DNA of 64,000 nt from Hyaloperonospora brassicae (GCA_947650285.1 CANTFL010000861.1:1-64000), one strand, 5' to 3'. Counted from the stretch's first letter, positions 34,845 through 51,659 are shown. Made by a program: numbers and translations. Notes: generated from the sequence alone by a model not told the origin.

Positions 34845-36509
34845 ATGGACGAGTTCCTCGCCGACCTGCGCGAACTCGACGAGACGCAGGAGCGCGTCGA
34901 AGCTGTGAGCGATGGTATGATGCGCATGCAGCGCTCGGGCAACGCGTCCGCGACGCAGGAGATGGTGCAGAGCTGGATCCAGATGCTACGGGCCAGCGAC
35001 TTCCAGTCGGAGCGCGTCGCGTTCTTGTACGTGGCCAATCACGTGCTGCAGAAGACGCTCTTCAGCGACGAAGAAGGGCACAAGACGCGCGCGTTTGTCG
35101 ACCTTTTTCTCGAGCACTTGGACGAGGCAGTTGCGCTCGTGTGCAACTCGCCCATGGACCGCCAGAACGTCACGAGGCTCTTGGAATTGTGGCACGAGAA
35201 GAAGATTTTCACCGACGCCCAAGTGTTCAAGATGTGGCGCTGTACAGGCGAAGATTTGCCTCAGTTCCTGGAGGCTGTGAGCAGAGACGCAGGTGCGAAA
35301 GAGGGCGAGACGAAGGGCAGTGACGCTGGAAACAACGAACTGCTGAACAATCAGGAGGACGCAGGCACAGAGCTCCACCACGTGCTGCCCATGAAACTCA
35401 ACTCGCACTCGGTCAATCCAGTGCTGGATGTGTTGAAAAAGATTGACTACCACAAGACAGCGGTGCGGTATTTGAATCAGCAAATTGGAGAGAGGCATCA
35501 ACTGCTGCTGCAAGACAGTGTCGCAAGGTATCGTACAGCAGCAGATCTTGTCGCAGACAGAGCCACGGCGTCTTCTACGATTAAGCAGAGATCAGAGGAT
35601 TGTTTGAGACTGGTAAAAGTGCGCAATGTAAGTGATGGAGAAGAGATGTGACGTTGACGATAAAAGGCTGAGTCATGGGTGCGTGGCTTTTGTGGACAGA
35701 AATCCATTCGTGAAGTGGCAGCTCTAAAGACGAAGCTTTCGGAAGCAATTGCCAACATGATTGAATACGAGGTGATGGGTGATTCTTAGGTGAGCAAGTG
35801 CTTATGTACAGCATGATGACGAGCTTGAATGTTGCGCTTGTACGATCTCTGCAGGAAGAAGCCGCGGCGAAGATTGAGCAGAAACTTGAGGTACGTCTTT
35901 TCTGTTGTGCGTACAAACTCGCATTAAGAACTGAAGAAAAGCGATGTTGTCACTTTGCAAACATTCTAGCAATGTGATGAGATCGACTTGGGTCTGATGG
36001 ATCTGACAGATCATCAAAAGCAGTTTTCTGAAGAGGTGTGTTAACGTCGCCTGAAGCTGCTTTCCTTTTTGTTTATTTTTGCAAGTGAAAGAGTGATCGT
36101 ATAGCTAACATTGCGCGTTTGTAGTGGTCGCATGCACGCTTTGTGAATCTTGAGCGTCGAAAACAGCGCGAAGAACTTCAGCGTCAGAAGGACGAGGAGA
36201 TTGCCCGTCTGCACCAGGCGGCTATTGCCGAAAGCGCGATGCATGCAATGAATTTAGAGGCTGACATCAATCCCAACTCGGCTTCAGAACTGCAGTCGCT
36301 ATCGAGAAAGTTTGAGGGTCGGCCACAGGAAAAGGACGCCAAAGCTGAAAACGAGAACGAACTTGTTTGGAACCCGTACGAGTTGGATGTGACTAACAGG
36401 CCATTGATAATCGAGTCATTAACGCTCACGTCTTTTTTGCAGGATTCGAAAAGAGTTGGTGCCGTTACGAAGCTTGAACGTGGATTGGGAAGATTGGCGA
36501 GACCATTGA
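34845..36509 (+). CDS. RPRD/Rtt103-like CID protein (RNA polymerase II CTD binder), six exons
   Basis: CID proteins bind phosphorylated Pol II C-terminal repeats in 3'-end processing and termination. Exon 1 (34845-35627) holds the helical CID, residues ~1-145: SGNASATQEMVQSWIQML, FLYVANHVLQ and RLLELWHEKKIF. Further exons follow from phase-0 GTAAGT, GTGATG, GTACGT and GTGTGT donors: 35700-35771, 35855-35890, 35970-36035 and 36125-36375. A last GTACGA donor joins 36443-36509. The added exons form a coiled coil (ALKTKLSEAIANMIEYE and ERRKQREELQRQKDEEI). The C-terminus is WNPIRKELVPL...DWEDWRDH, ending at 36509. The total is 424 aa. Stopping at the end of exon 1 or running through the last intron would lose the coiled coil or the conserved-looking tail. 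Confidence 0.85.
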
Positions 36510-41702
<5,193 letters not shown>

Positions 41703-43203
41703 CACAACGATGTCATGTATTCACCGACCGCCAGCTCATAGACAGGACCCACGCAGTCACCTGGTCCGTTTGGTATAATCTTGGTGTGTGCTTTATACTG
41801 GAACCTGACCAGGCGAGCAGATCCGGGTGATAGAAGCGACGTAAATGTCATCATGAATGACCCCAGCGATGCGTATGTTCGCACCTTTCGTACACGTCAT
41901 TCTCATTTTTATGGGGATACAAAAGCGCACCACATAATTACGATCAATGAAAAATGCACCAGAAGACGAGAAGTTTAATGAAGCATTACGTAAAAGAAAA
42001 ACAACGATGCACTCGCGAAGTCTTCTGTACGTCCTAACAGAGACGCGCTGAGGATCACACAGAAGCTATTGAATTTGTTATTGAAATATATATATATATA
42101 TATACCGTAGTATCAATCTGACAAAGAGATCAAGCATCACCGGTGGATCGGTAGTGTCGGATCGTTCTTTGTATCCATCGATCACACAGTTTTGCACCAC
42201 TAAGTTTACAGACACGCAAGCACCCTTGCCGTTGGTCACATACCTCTACGACGTGAGCGTCAGTATATTGTTTCAGCGCGTCTGAGGTGGACACGTAGCA
42301 GAATGAAGTGTGAGCTCATTGTGCCACACGATCGATGTGGATGGAGAGGACATAGGTATCTAGGCTTGTCTACATTGTGTCCCCCGCAGCATACGGCAAT
42401 ATCGCATCTGCCTTCACAGCTCATAGACGGCAATACATACGTCATCACCAACAATGTGACAACCATTGACAGATTCATTGTTTGCGACGGCATGACACCC
42501 CGTCAATCCTGCGCGCTCTATCAGCGTGCTTTACACTTTGCGTGTCTGCAAGCATCTGCAAGACCACGTGCAATAGCATTAAACGTTTTTCACAGCTCTC
42601 CACTATGCTGCTTCCTCTTCTTGCCATTGTTTACCGTCGTCTGGTGCTGCCTTTCCATTTGCGGCTGTATAAGTCAGGACAGTTGCGTCTGCTGGAAGAA
42701 ACCTCAATTATACGTTGATTCGTGCTACTCCTTCCTTGTACGGAGGCACTACTTTGCTGTACAAAACACAATAAGTCTTGGTAGAACATGCAGTAGTATC
42801 CTATACAACTTTATGTCGACTTCCATCCCACACAGCGTTAAGTTCAAGGAACACATCAAAGCAAACATTTCTAGGCAACAACAACATGATACAAGCGCGT
42901 TTGTCGGTGCCGAATACAGAGGCCGGGACACTCGCTGCTAATGCCACGACGACAGGAATACGTTTTTCTTCCAGCTCAGAATTCCACAAAATGAGCCGCG
43001 AGCAACAGATTGGTTCATGTGATACGTCAGCATCGCTTCAGAGCTATCGTACAAATAGTGGTTCATTTTGGTAGTAGTCGGATCCCAACAAAGTTACAAC
43101 AACGCCAGACGCACTCATGCACCTTAACGCCTTCCCTTCTCGTATGCTATCTTGGATGTAAGGTATGCTCTAGAAGTACAAGCGCTGACGTGTCTTATAA
43201 CAA
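41703..43203. other. Spacer; small (AT)n tract and one weak secreted candidate
   Basis: Contains a 19-bp AT tract at 42086-42104 and overlapping opposite-strand frames around 42.3-42.9 kb. Apart from the small secreted candidate listed separately, nothing recognisable. Confidence 0.4.
42260..42478 (-). CDS. Possible small cysteine-rich secreted protein
   Basis: From the Met at 42478 the frame opens with a signal-like segment (MNLSMVVTLLVMTYVLPSMS). A short Cys-rich stretch follows (CEGRCDIAVCC, then CPLHPHRSC), giving 72 aa. Small Cys-rich secreted proteins are common oomycete effector candidates, but the tail lacks Cys pairing and a longer frame overlaps on the other strand. It could be chance. 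Confidence 0.25.
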   Translation of the reverse strand: MNLSMVVTLLVMTYVLPSMSCEGRCDIAVCCGGHNVDKPRYLCPLHPHRSCGTMSSHFILLRVHLRRAETIY

Positions 43204-46200
43204 CTACCTCCAGCGACCGGACTCAGGAGCACGGGCAGATTCGCGAGACGAGCTCTCACGGTCGCCACCACGTTGCGTATTGTACGGGCCGTCACGCTGG
43301 AAGCGACCACTAAAGCGATTGTCACCGTCGCGACGGACAGAGCTATCCCCATCGCCTTCAACTTCACGACTGCCACTGCCTTCTCCATCACGCTCCCCGC
43401 CACGACGGAAAGAGCCTTCACCATCACGGTCGCCGCCACGACGATCTCCCCAACGTGAACCACCTCCCTCGCGATCTCCACCGAAGGCCCGGCGCAAACC
43501 ACCTTCGTTCTCAGTGCGGTCGCCAGCGCCACGATTGAAAGAGCTTTCGCCATCACGGTCGCCGCTACGACGATCTCCCCAACGTGAACCACCTCCCTCG
43601 CGATCGCCACCGAAGGCCCGGCGCAAACCACCTTCGTTCTCAGTGCGGTCGCCAGCGCCACGATTGAAAGAGCTTTCACCATCACGGTCGCCGCCACGAC
43701 GATCTCCCCAACGTGAACCACCTCCCTCGCGATCGCCACCGAAGGCCCGGCGCAAACCACCTTCGTTCTCAGTGCGGTCGCCAGCGCCACGATTGAAAGA
43801 GCTTTCGCTATCACGGTCGCCACCACGACGATCTCCCCAACGTGAACCACCTCCCTCGCGATCGCCACCGAAGGCCCGGCGCAAACCACCTTCGTTCTCA
43901 GTGCGGTCGCCACCAAACGGGCGACGGAGACTGCCACCTTCACGCCCATCACGCTCACCAACGCTTTCGCTAGCCGAAGGTCCGCGGCGTTCCCACCGGC
44001 CTTCGGGTGCTGCGATTTGAGTACGACTGGACGAGCCGCCACGAGTGACCTGGGTCCACTCGCCATCGTCCCTGTCATTGCCACGGCGATCGTCATCACG
44101 GCTACGGTACGAGTCGTTGAACCCACCAGATAAACCACGAGCTCCGGCGCTGCCGAAACGACCCTGGCTGCGCTGCTCAACACACTTCTTCTCCTCCTCA
44201 CTCTCAAGCTGCTCCTTGTGCTTGCGCTCCTCCTCTTCAGTAATACGACGCTTCTCGGCTTCTTCCTCTTCCTGGCGGCGAAGCTCTTCCTCAACCTCTA
44301 GCTGGCGCTGGCGTTCACGTTCGGCCACCTCCTCGCGATGAAGGCGATCCTTCTCCTCTTCTTCCTCCCGCAAACGACGCTGCTCGTCCTCGTAGCGCTC
44401 CTTCGCGTGGGCCACGCGACTGCTGAGACGGTCTAGCATAGCCTTTTTCTTCTGTTCCTCTGACGCCTTCTTGTACTGTTCGACACGCCGAGCTCTGTGG
44501 GCCTCGACAAACTTAGCACTCACACGAATAGCCACGGCCAGGCGAGCCTTCTCTTTCAGACCATGTTCATGGTCTTCCTGGGCACGCTTTAACTTGGCGG
44601 CCGTCTCCTGTTCATAGTGCTTCAGGGCCTCAGCCTTGGCCTCTGCGACCTGTACCTGCAAAATGGGCTGCTCTTCTTCGCGTGTAGCACGCACAATGTA
44701 GTCGAGACGACGAGCGTTTTCACGCAGCTTTTGCTGCGCGAGCTCTTTGGCCTTGCGAGCCTTTTCCTTCGCTTCGTTCACTACCTTTTCTGTGTCGATC
44801 GTGGCCAGGTCGAGATCGCTTAGGTCTGTATGGCCAAGCTTATCAAGCATCGTACGAGTTTCCTTCAGCTTGATCTCGTCCTGAATCTTTTGCTTCTTCT
44901 CGGCTTCACGACGGCGAATTTCCTGACTCAAGCGCTCCCTCTCGAGCTCCGTGCGGCGCTTCGCAAACTCCTTGCGCTTCTTTTCCAGAGACTGGAGCTT
45001 CTCGTGTTGAAGCTTCTCTAGCTCGTCTTTCTTTCGCTCAACAATCTCACGACGGGCTAGCATCTCCTTGTGCTGATCGTGCAAGCTGGCACGAGTGGCT
45101 GCAAAAAGCTTCTGCTTCTCTGCACTACAAGCGGCCTTGGTGAGCGAGGCGCCAACAGGCACCTTACTCATGACACGTGAAAGACGTTCGCCCAGAATAG
45201 TAAGCTGAGCAGCATTCGCCTCTAGATCCAACGCATCGGTGAAGCGAATGCACTGCTCCACGTGATCAATGCGAATCTTAGTGCGAGTTTGCGTAGACGA
45301 GATGACGTCAGCCGAGGAGGTCTCGGCGTTGTTGCTGCCGTGTTGGGTGACGTTTCGCCTATACATGCTAGAGAGACTGGGAGCACTGGCGGAGGCAACA
45401 GTGCTCAGACTACGCGATCGCGCGATCAACGTCTCGATCTCCTCGTATGACACGTCAAGACCCGCAAAAATGGATCGGAGGTGGGCTATTGTCACGCTAG
45501 CGTACACTTGGGTAAGCTGAAACAGCACGCGCCGAACCACGAGACGCTCCACTCCATTGACATACGCCTTTGCAAGTGGGTCCGCGCGGATGGTCGTCAA
45601 ATACGGATCCAGTTGCTTCACGATCTGCAGAGGATCCACCTCCTCCAGCTCGACGCGTAAAAAGATCTTGCTGGCCGCATTAGAAGCTTTCGGTAGCAAA
45701 CCAGCGGCTTCAATGTCTTCGAGCAAATTGGCACGTGTTGGGGTCGTAGCAAAGCCCAGGAGGGAAGCCATACGCGAGTTCTTGTCACGAGCAGCCGCAG
45801 AGAGCGAATTGTCAGCGACCTGCGTCACCGAGGAGGGCTCGTCGTTGCCTAAAACAGATGACGTCGACTCAAAGTCCAGCAGCGGGATCGACAAAGCTGC
45901 GAGCACCACACGTGTAGCCATCTCTTTCTGCTCCTCCTCCGAGACAAGCACTGGGAGCTTTCGCAGCGCGTGGGCACCACCAAGTCCGGGAAGACCAGCC
46001 ACCCGCAGCGAGTACCACTTGTACAGTGCGTAGGCGTGGAACAAATGGTTCTTGGACACCTGGAAGATTTGCGCCAGTTTCTCGTAGTATGTGACCAGCA
46101 GATCGACGCGCGGAGTTTGCTCTACCAGATTCATAATGTTGTTAATGTCATCGATCGTGCGGAAAGCTTCCGAGAACAGCTCAAGGTCCGTGGCGACCTG

Positions 46201-46971
46201 CAGCTGACGGTAGCGCACTTCAAGCAGCAGCTCCACACTCTCGAGCGTGAATCCGTCCCAGCTGCGCATCTGACGCGTCGATTGGCTCGTGGGCGTCGCC
46301 ACGTGCTTTTGCAGCGCGCTCATGTGGTTGCGCATGATCTCACACACGCGACGAAACTCAATCTTGCGCTGGTACTCGACACAAAAGTCAAACGTCTGCA
46401 TGGCTGTCACCTTGTACAGCAGCTCGAGCTTCGAGTTGCTCTTGAGGATGTCCAGCACCGTGCGATAGGTTTCCCACATGAACCGCAGCCACGGCACGAC
46501 GACCTCACGGTCCGTGCGGTCGTTCGAGCCCTCGAACGTTGTCGTGGACAGCATCACGTCCTCTGGCGTCTGCGCAGCATCCAAGTCCACCTTCGCAGCC
46601 GCCAAGAGATTCAGCTCATTGCTCTCTTTCTTTGCCGCTGCAAGCTTACGCTCAGCCTGGCGGACAAAGTGTTTAATGATCGTCTCGAGCGACGCTGGAT
46701 TGTGCTGGATCGACAAGTTGCGGTACTGGTGCAGTCCATCCTTCGCGACGCGACCCATCTGGAGCTCCACGCAAATGTCCAGGTACAAGATCATGAGCTC
46801 CTCGTGCGTGGGCTGCCATGTGCGGTTCTTCTTGGCGATGAGCGCGTCGTGCAGGATCTCGAGCGCCGAGTGCTTCGTCCGCTTGAGCACGCCCGCGTCC
46901 ACATTGGGGATCGCCAGCAGCTCCCGCGCGCGCTTGAGCGCGTTCTCGGGCTTGTGGAAAAAGTGCGACAT
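43204..46971 (-). CDS. EIF3A: Eukaryotic translation initiation factor 3 subunit A
   Basis: eIF3a is the largest scaffold of eIF3, bridging the 40S subunit and initiation factors. The single exon encodes 1255 aa from the ATG at 46971. The N-terminus MSHFFHKPENALKRARELL is typical, followed by the helical body and the PCI region up to about residue 530. A very charged spectrin-like coiled coil occupies ~590-960 (KKRKEFAKRRTELERERLS, REEEEEKDRLHREE). The C-terminus is an Arg/Gly/Asp-rich tail of 43-residue repeats, equivalent to the DDRGPRR-type repeats of animal eIF3a. Domain order and length match the family. The long plus-strand Ser/Arg/Pro frame over the repeat region is its antisense shadow. 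Confidence 0.95.
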   Translation of the reverse strand: MSHFFHKPENALKRARELLAIPNVDAGVLKRTKHSALEILHDALIAKKNRTWQPTHEELMILYLDICVELQMGRVAKDGLHQYRNLSIQHNPASLETIIKHFVRQAERKLAAAKKESNELNLLAAAKVDLDAAQTPEDVMLSTTTFEGSNDRTDREVVVPWLRFMWETYRTVLDILKSNSKLELLYKVTAMQTFDFCVEYQRKIEFRRVCEIMRNHMSALQKHVATPTSQSTRQMRSWDGFTLESVELLLEVRYRQLQVATDLELFSEAFRTIDDINNIMNLVEQTPRVDLLVTYYEKLAQIFQVSKNHLFHAYALYKWYSLRVAGLPGLGGAHALRKLPVLVSEEEQKEMATRVVLAALSIPLLDFESTSSVLGNDEPSSVTQVADNSLSAAARDKNSRMASLLGFATTPTRANLLEDIEAAGLLPKASNAASKIFLRVELEEVDPLQIVKQLDPYLTTIRADPLAKAYVNGVERLVVRRVLFQLTQVYASVTIAHLRSIFAGLDVSYEEIETLIARSRSLSTVASASAPSLSSMYRRNVTQHGSNNAETSSADVISSTQTRTKIRIDHVEQCIRFTDALDLEANAAQLTILGERLSRVMSKVPVGASLTKAACSAEKQKLFAATRASLHDQHKEMLARREIVERKKDELEKLQHEKLQSLEKKRKEFAKRRTELERERLSQEIRRREAEKKQKIQDEIKLKETRTMLDKLGHTDLSDLDLATIDTEKVVNEAKEKARKAKELAQQKLRENARRLDYIVRATREEEQPILQVQVAEAKAEALKHYEQETAAKLKRAQEDHEHGLKEKARLAVAIRVSAKFVEAHRARRVEQYKKASEEQKKKAMLDRLSSRVAHAKERYEDEQRRLREEEEEKDRLHREEVAERERQRQLEVEEELRRQEEEEAEKRRITEEEERKHKEQLESEEEKKCVEQRSQGRFGSAGARGLSGGFNDSYRSRDDDRRGNDRDDGEWTQVTRGGSSSRTQIAAPEGRWERRGPSASESVGERDGREGGSLRRPFGGDRTENEGGLRRAFGGDREGGGSRWGDRRGGDRDSESSFNRGAGDRTENEGGLRRAFGGDREGGGSRWGDRRGGDRDGESSFNRGAGDRTENEGGLRRAFGGDREGGGSRWGDRRSGDRDGESSFNRGAGDRTENEGGLRRAFGGDREGGGSRWGDRRGGDRDGEGSFRRGGERDGEGSGSREVEGDGDSSVRRDGDNRFSGRFQRDGPYNTQRGGDRESSSRESARAPESGRWR
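43425..43920 (-). repeat. Near-identical 129-bp tandem repeats in eIF3a tail
   Basis: A marker hexamer, CGTTCT, recurs at 43506, 43635, 43764 and 43893, exactly 129 bp apart. Units differ by only a few bases. Each encodes 43 residues with GGLRRAFGGDREGGG and SRWGDRR. Confidence 0.92.
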
Positions 46972-48435
46972 GCTACAGCGGTGGGCGCGACAGCGGACTG
47001 CGTCTCGAGCTCCTACTGCTACTGCTCACGTCGCGGGGAAGCTCTGCGACGAGGGGAGAGATGCTGTTGAACGACGGCTGAATCGGTGGCTCGCAGGAGA
47101 AGGGGTGGGAGTAGTGTGGGGCACCTTAAATGAGGGAATTTCTGGTATGACGACTGGGCAGAACTGCTTCATGTCTTGTTTCACGACCCGGCGCCCGCTA
47201 TGTATAGCCCAGCAAGCTCTCGGAGGGCTTGACGATATGAGGAGTCGGTCTGTCAAGAAGGCCTTATTCGAATATAGGTAGGCTTGGAGAAGGAGAGAAA
47301 GCGGATAGGCCCACTTACGATATCAGAGTCGTGGAATACTAACAGGAACGCATTTTGGTTGGACAGCAAGTCTAGCTACTTGACGGGCGAGTGCGATGGA
47401 TCCGTTTCGGTGCACGCATCTTTTTCTACACTCGTTCGACAATGCCTGTGGATGTGCTTTATGACCTTCCGGCGTCGGCGTTTGGTGGACATCGTAGTGC
47501 ATGTATTTGAGCACTCTTTTGCAGAATGATGATTCAGCGGAGTGTCGCAAATTTGGAGCGAGTTACATGATCCTTCACTTGCTGGCACTGCAGCAGTCGT
47601 TGTTTCGGCAGCGTGGCCAGTGGGTGTCCTTTTTGTATCTGAATTGTGATGAATATTGAGCCACATCTCGGAGCGAAATTAGCAGATTTCAAAGCATCAG
47701 CGTCCCATGATTGACTGGCACTGCACCAAGATAGTGGTCAGGCTACAGGTATTAACATCGACAATTTAGATCAAGGATGTTGATACGTATGGGCCTACTA
47801 CCCACATTGACAAACTATAATATGTAAAAAGATGACTTCACGACGCGGCAACGCAGCACAGTCAGATACTATCGTGCATTTATCCCGACCGAAGGCCCGT
47901 CGGCTAACATGAAATCGCGGTAAGAAAGTTGTCGACAATATTTCTTTTACTTTCAAGGGTGCAACGTTCGCAGGGCTTCAGCGGGCTATTCAATAACGCG
48001 GCTGATATTGCATAGGTGCCGTGTACCACACAGCGCAGTCCAATGCATTTTTTCAGTGGATCGGCATGAGACTCACTGTGAGACAAATTTGTTGTGGCAT
48101 CCAGTAACCAGTATACCGATCAAATGAGTTGGTAAAGATTGTGGAATATCTGTGTCACTGGGGAGGACAAATATGCCAAAATCAGCAATGACCATATGAC
48201 ATTGACGTAGATACTCACCCAGTGGGTCACCTTACCAAATGGTGCGCGTTCATGTACCAATTTAAACGCAGATCAATAGTGCAAGCCGGCAAACTAGAAT
48301 CGTACCAACATGTAGTAAATAGATGACCACGCGCATTCCACAGTTATTAATCCTGGTGCTGTTCTGCATCAAAGGTAAAAAAATGAATGTGCAGACGCCC
48401 TAGCAGAGCCGCATCATCACGTGAAACCGCTGACA
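46972..48435. other. Upstream region of eIF3a and spacer
   Basis: GC-richer sequence to about 47.3 kb probably contains the eIF3a promoter and 5' UTR. The rest shows no gene. Confidence 0.45.
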
Positions 48436-48835
48436 GCCTGTGTAACGGGGCAGCCCGTTACATGAAATTGTCACTTTAAGGAAAGTGAAAATAAAGAATA
48501 TAAAGATGGATATTCTTTAAACAATATCACCAAAGTGGTGATATTGAAGGGTCGACCAAAGGGTCTGTTCATTGGTTGATATCGTGATGATATCAACCCA
48601 CCAATCGCCGCAAGACGCGCGCAATGAGTGGTGACGAGACGTCACCATACGTCCAGTTATATTAGCAAAATAAGTTAAGTCAAACGAAGAGACAGTAGTT
48701 TAAAGACTTAATTATATTAATATAACAGTTCTACTTTTACCCTACCTACGCTTCCTCGCTTGCCACGTGTACGTCCGTCGGGGCACCCAAAACCCTTGCG
48801 TTAAGTTACGCAAGGGTGTGCCCCGTTACAGCCTG
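48436..48835 (+). mobile_element. Solo LTR of a Gypsy element with 5-bp target-site duplication
   Basis: The LTR spans 48441-48830 (390 bp), from TGTAACGGGG to CCCCGTTACA, perfect 10-bp inverted ends. It is bracketed by GCCTG at 48436-48440 and 48831-48835. It is the same family as the LTR at 50039 (shared blocks include the AACCCACCAATCGC and AGACGCGCGCAATG stretches). With no internal region, it is the product of LTR-LTR recombination. Orientation is taken from its similarity to the 50 kb LTR. Confidence 0.93.
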
Positions 48836-50038
48836 GATATAGATCTGCCGATCTTATGGTAACGAGTACTGGCGAGAAGCGAAAAAGAGATCTCGCCAGC
48901 GAAGCCTGTAATAAGTACGCACCTGGAATTCTCTCTTTGTCATTGCTTGTCGTTTACTTCGTATCGAGAACTTAGAAAAATGTAAAAACTGCAATAGCCC
49001 GTGATGTATTGAACGTATCACGTTCCCGGGTATATAGTGTCCAGAACCCCGACACTTGACACCTTCACGCAGTGATAAATGTCTGCGACGCCTTATTTGC
49101 TCAATCGCATCGAGTTTGCTGCAATTCACAGAAGTTCAGCAAGACCATTTATATACAAAATGCTGGATGGTAGCGTAAAGGATCGGAATAAAGTTGACAT
49201 CTCCTTCTGTGTAAAGTAGATGGTGTATACAGCCGAGTAATCGACTGATGAGCCCATTCCTGTATCGCATATCGATTGCTATCTAAGAATTGAGATTAAC
49301 GACAAGACTGACATAAAGCTTTGCTTAACGCTGTGATGATGAGCCTACCTTTTTTTCAAAATTGGGACCTCACGTACTTGACTCCAGGGCGTTTGCAAAT
49401 GATTGGTTCATGCCTGCTTCTTAAAATCATTACACACCTTCTTTGTAGGTAGCTTTATCAAACGAAAAAAATGTAAATAAACACAAATGGTAGATCCGCA
49501 AAAGCGTAACAGATCCGGGGGAAATGAAACGACATGATCATGCCACATGCCGTGTACAAGTGTTCAAGTTGGTGTTGATTAGTATCTATTGCGCTCTCAA
49601 TCTATGGCATACCACAATACCGTTAACATTGGCCTTTAATTAAGCAAAAGGTCGACGCGTTCTTACGATCCAGCAACATGTTCATAAAATCGGTTGTTGT
49701 ATAAACATGCCGGTCGGCAACTCAATATATATGGTTCGAAACGTGCTTCTAGTTAGGGGGAAAGCACTCAGAAAGCACCGTTATGCCATCGACAAAATTC
49801 ATCGCGATGACAATAGCAGTAAGCACAATGTTCCTCTACCGATATATATTAATGTGCATATTTAATTGATCGTTTTCAGGCGTGCATCTGATATTTAACT
49901 TCTTCTTATCTTCGCAACCTACCAGGGCCTTAGCAACTTCTCTACTTATCCACAAAATCCACCTTTCCTCTGACCGTGAAATGGGGCATACTTCTTACCA
50001 AACTACTAGTGAGCGTTTGTACCGATAAAGTAAAAGAT
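48836..50038. other. Spacer between two LTRs
   Basis: AT-rich, no gene or further retroelement piece recognised. Confidence 0.5.
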
Positions 50039-50478
50039 TGTAACGGGGTAGCCCGTTACATAACGTTATCATTGTGACAAAGATGGTAACAAAGAATATT
50101 ACATTGAAATTTCATTTGACAATGTCACGAAGTACATTTATTCTGTTGAGATGACCGAATGGTCTACTCACTGGTTGATATTGAGAAGATGTCAACCCAC
50201 CAATCGCTTCTAGACGCGCGCAATGGGTGGTGAGTTGACGTCATCATACATTTAGCTATATTAATATAATAAAGTCAGGACAAAGAAACAACAAGAGTGA
50301 TGGGACTTAATAGTATTTAACAACATTTTTACTTTCCCGACAACTATAGTCTTTGACTTAGTCGCTTACCTTCCTCTGTAGTAGTGTAATACATAGCAGG
50401 GCACTGGCCTTCACTGTTTTCAGTGAAAGTTAACTCCGTACTCGTGGATCAGTACGTAGTTGTCGGTGCCCCGTTACA
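50039..50478 (+). repeat. 5' LTR of element 1
   Basis: 440 bp, TGTAACGGGG...CCCCGTTACA, clearly related to the solo LTR at 48441. The first 23 bases form a hairpin (TGTAACGGGG-TAG-CCCGTTACA). Confidence 0.9.
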
Positions 50479-50480
50479 CC

Positions 50481-50496
50481 TGGTAGCACTTGTAGT
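50481..50496 (+). promoter_or_regulatory. Possible tRNA primer-binding site
   Basis: TGGTAGCACTTGTAG begins two bases after the LTR. The TGG start complements the CCA end of a tRNA and the first eight bases resemble a Met-tRNA primer site. Only the start matches well. Confidence 0.4.
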
Positions 50497-50528
50497 CCGT
50501 CCAAGGACCACAATCGCATCGCCCAATA

Positions 50529-51650
50529 TGAACATGTTGGAAGATGAAGAAGGCGACAGCTTTCACGGGTCCCGTGAAAGCTACTCCTATTTGAGCGATG
50601 TCGGATGGAGTGCAATCGAACGAATGAGTTTGACCGCTGGCGAAGAAGCTATCTGGGCCATGCTATCCTCAAGAGATAGGAACCAACAGCATGCCATCAT
50701 CAGCAAGTTCTTGCAACGAGAACTTGATGAGTCACGAGCGCAGGTGACCTTGTTGCAACAACAAGATCATCAGCGAACTGAAACTATAAGACAGCAACAG
50801 TCTCAGTCTGCAGAGTCGACGCGTGAGCGTCGACGGGGGTCTCTTGAGATAGAGATCTCCAAGTACCGGGGAGCCGAGGAAGACTCCCTGTTAAGATGGT
50901 CCGTCGAGGTAGACGGTGCCATCTAGACCCGTCGCATCGACGATGATCGAATGCAAGTCGAATTTGCTCAGTCGTACTTGTCAGGGGACGCCAGGAACTG
51001 GGCTATGAATCTCAAGTTGCACGACCCGAACGTGTTTGGGTTGTTAAGGATCTTCAAGACCTTGCTCAGAGGAACTTTTGAGTCGCGAAGGGCAGAGTTC
51101 AGGACTCTATCATAGCTCCTGCAACCCAAACAGGGTAATCGTAAGGTTCACGCTTACGCCCAACATGTGCGTTACCTTGCAAGTTGCATGATACCGAATC
51201 CTGTGAGTGAATTTGTGCTGATCGCAATATTCATTCAAGGACTTTCAGATGGTCCCGTCAGGGACCACCTGTTCCGCGGAGAGCTTAAGACTCTCTCGGA
51301 TGCGATCTTTGCTGCGCAGCAGGAAGACTTTAGTGTGAGACAGGCTCACACTACATTGACCCCTTATCGTCCACAGAGATGACCAGCGGTCGGAGGTCCA
51401 GAGCCAACGGACCTCTATTATGTCGAGGTCGAGAAACCTCGCCCTGCGAATTACAAGCCATCGCTGAGATGCCATCGCTGTCGCAAGCTGGGACGATACG
51501 CATATAAATGCAGTGTCCTCCGCTCAGAAACTCGCGGTGCTGAGCGTAGTAACCGTCCACCATCCAGGAGAACTGGGGACGAGGGCCCGACGCTGTTGCA
51601 AAGCCGCAACAGAGAGGCGGACCACCAAAAAATGGACGGGGTCTGGAGGG
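50529..51650 (+). pseudogene. Gag-like protein of element 1, broken
   Basis: From the Met at 50529 an acidic N-terminus and a coiled-coil stretch lead into a capsid-like region around 50.95-51.35 kb (AQSYLSGDARNWAMNL, FIQGLSDGPVRDHLFRG). A zinc knuckle follows at 51470-51511, CHRCRKLGRYAYKC, in which the ligand His is Arg. In-frame stops occur near 50924, 51113 and 51380. Not functional as read. Confidence 0.75.
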
Positions 51651-51659
51651 GAGGAGCGC

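Noticed and set aside
43010..44020. 336-codon Ser/Arg/Pro-rich plus-strand frame resembling an SR protein
   Set aside because: Antisense to the Arg/Gly/Asp repeat tail of eIF3a, with the same 129-bp period; the minus-strand protein is clearly the real one.
45970..47281. Long plus-strand frames over the eIF3a N-terminus
   Set aside because: Antisense shadows of a well-recognised gene; no domains.
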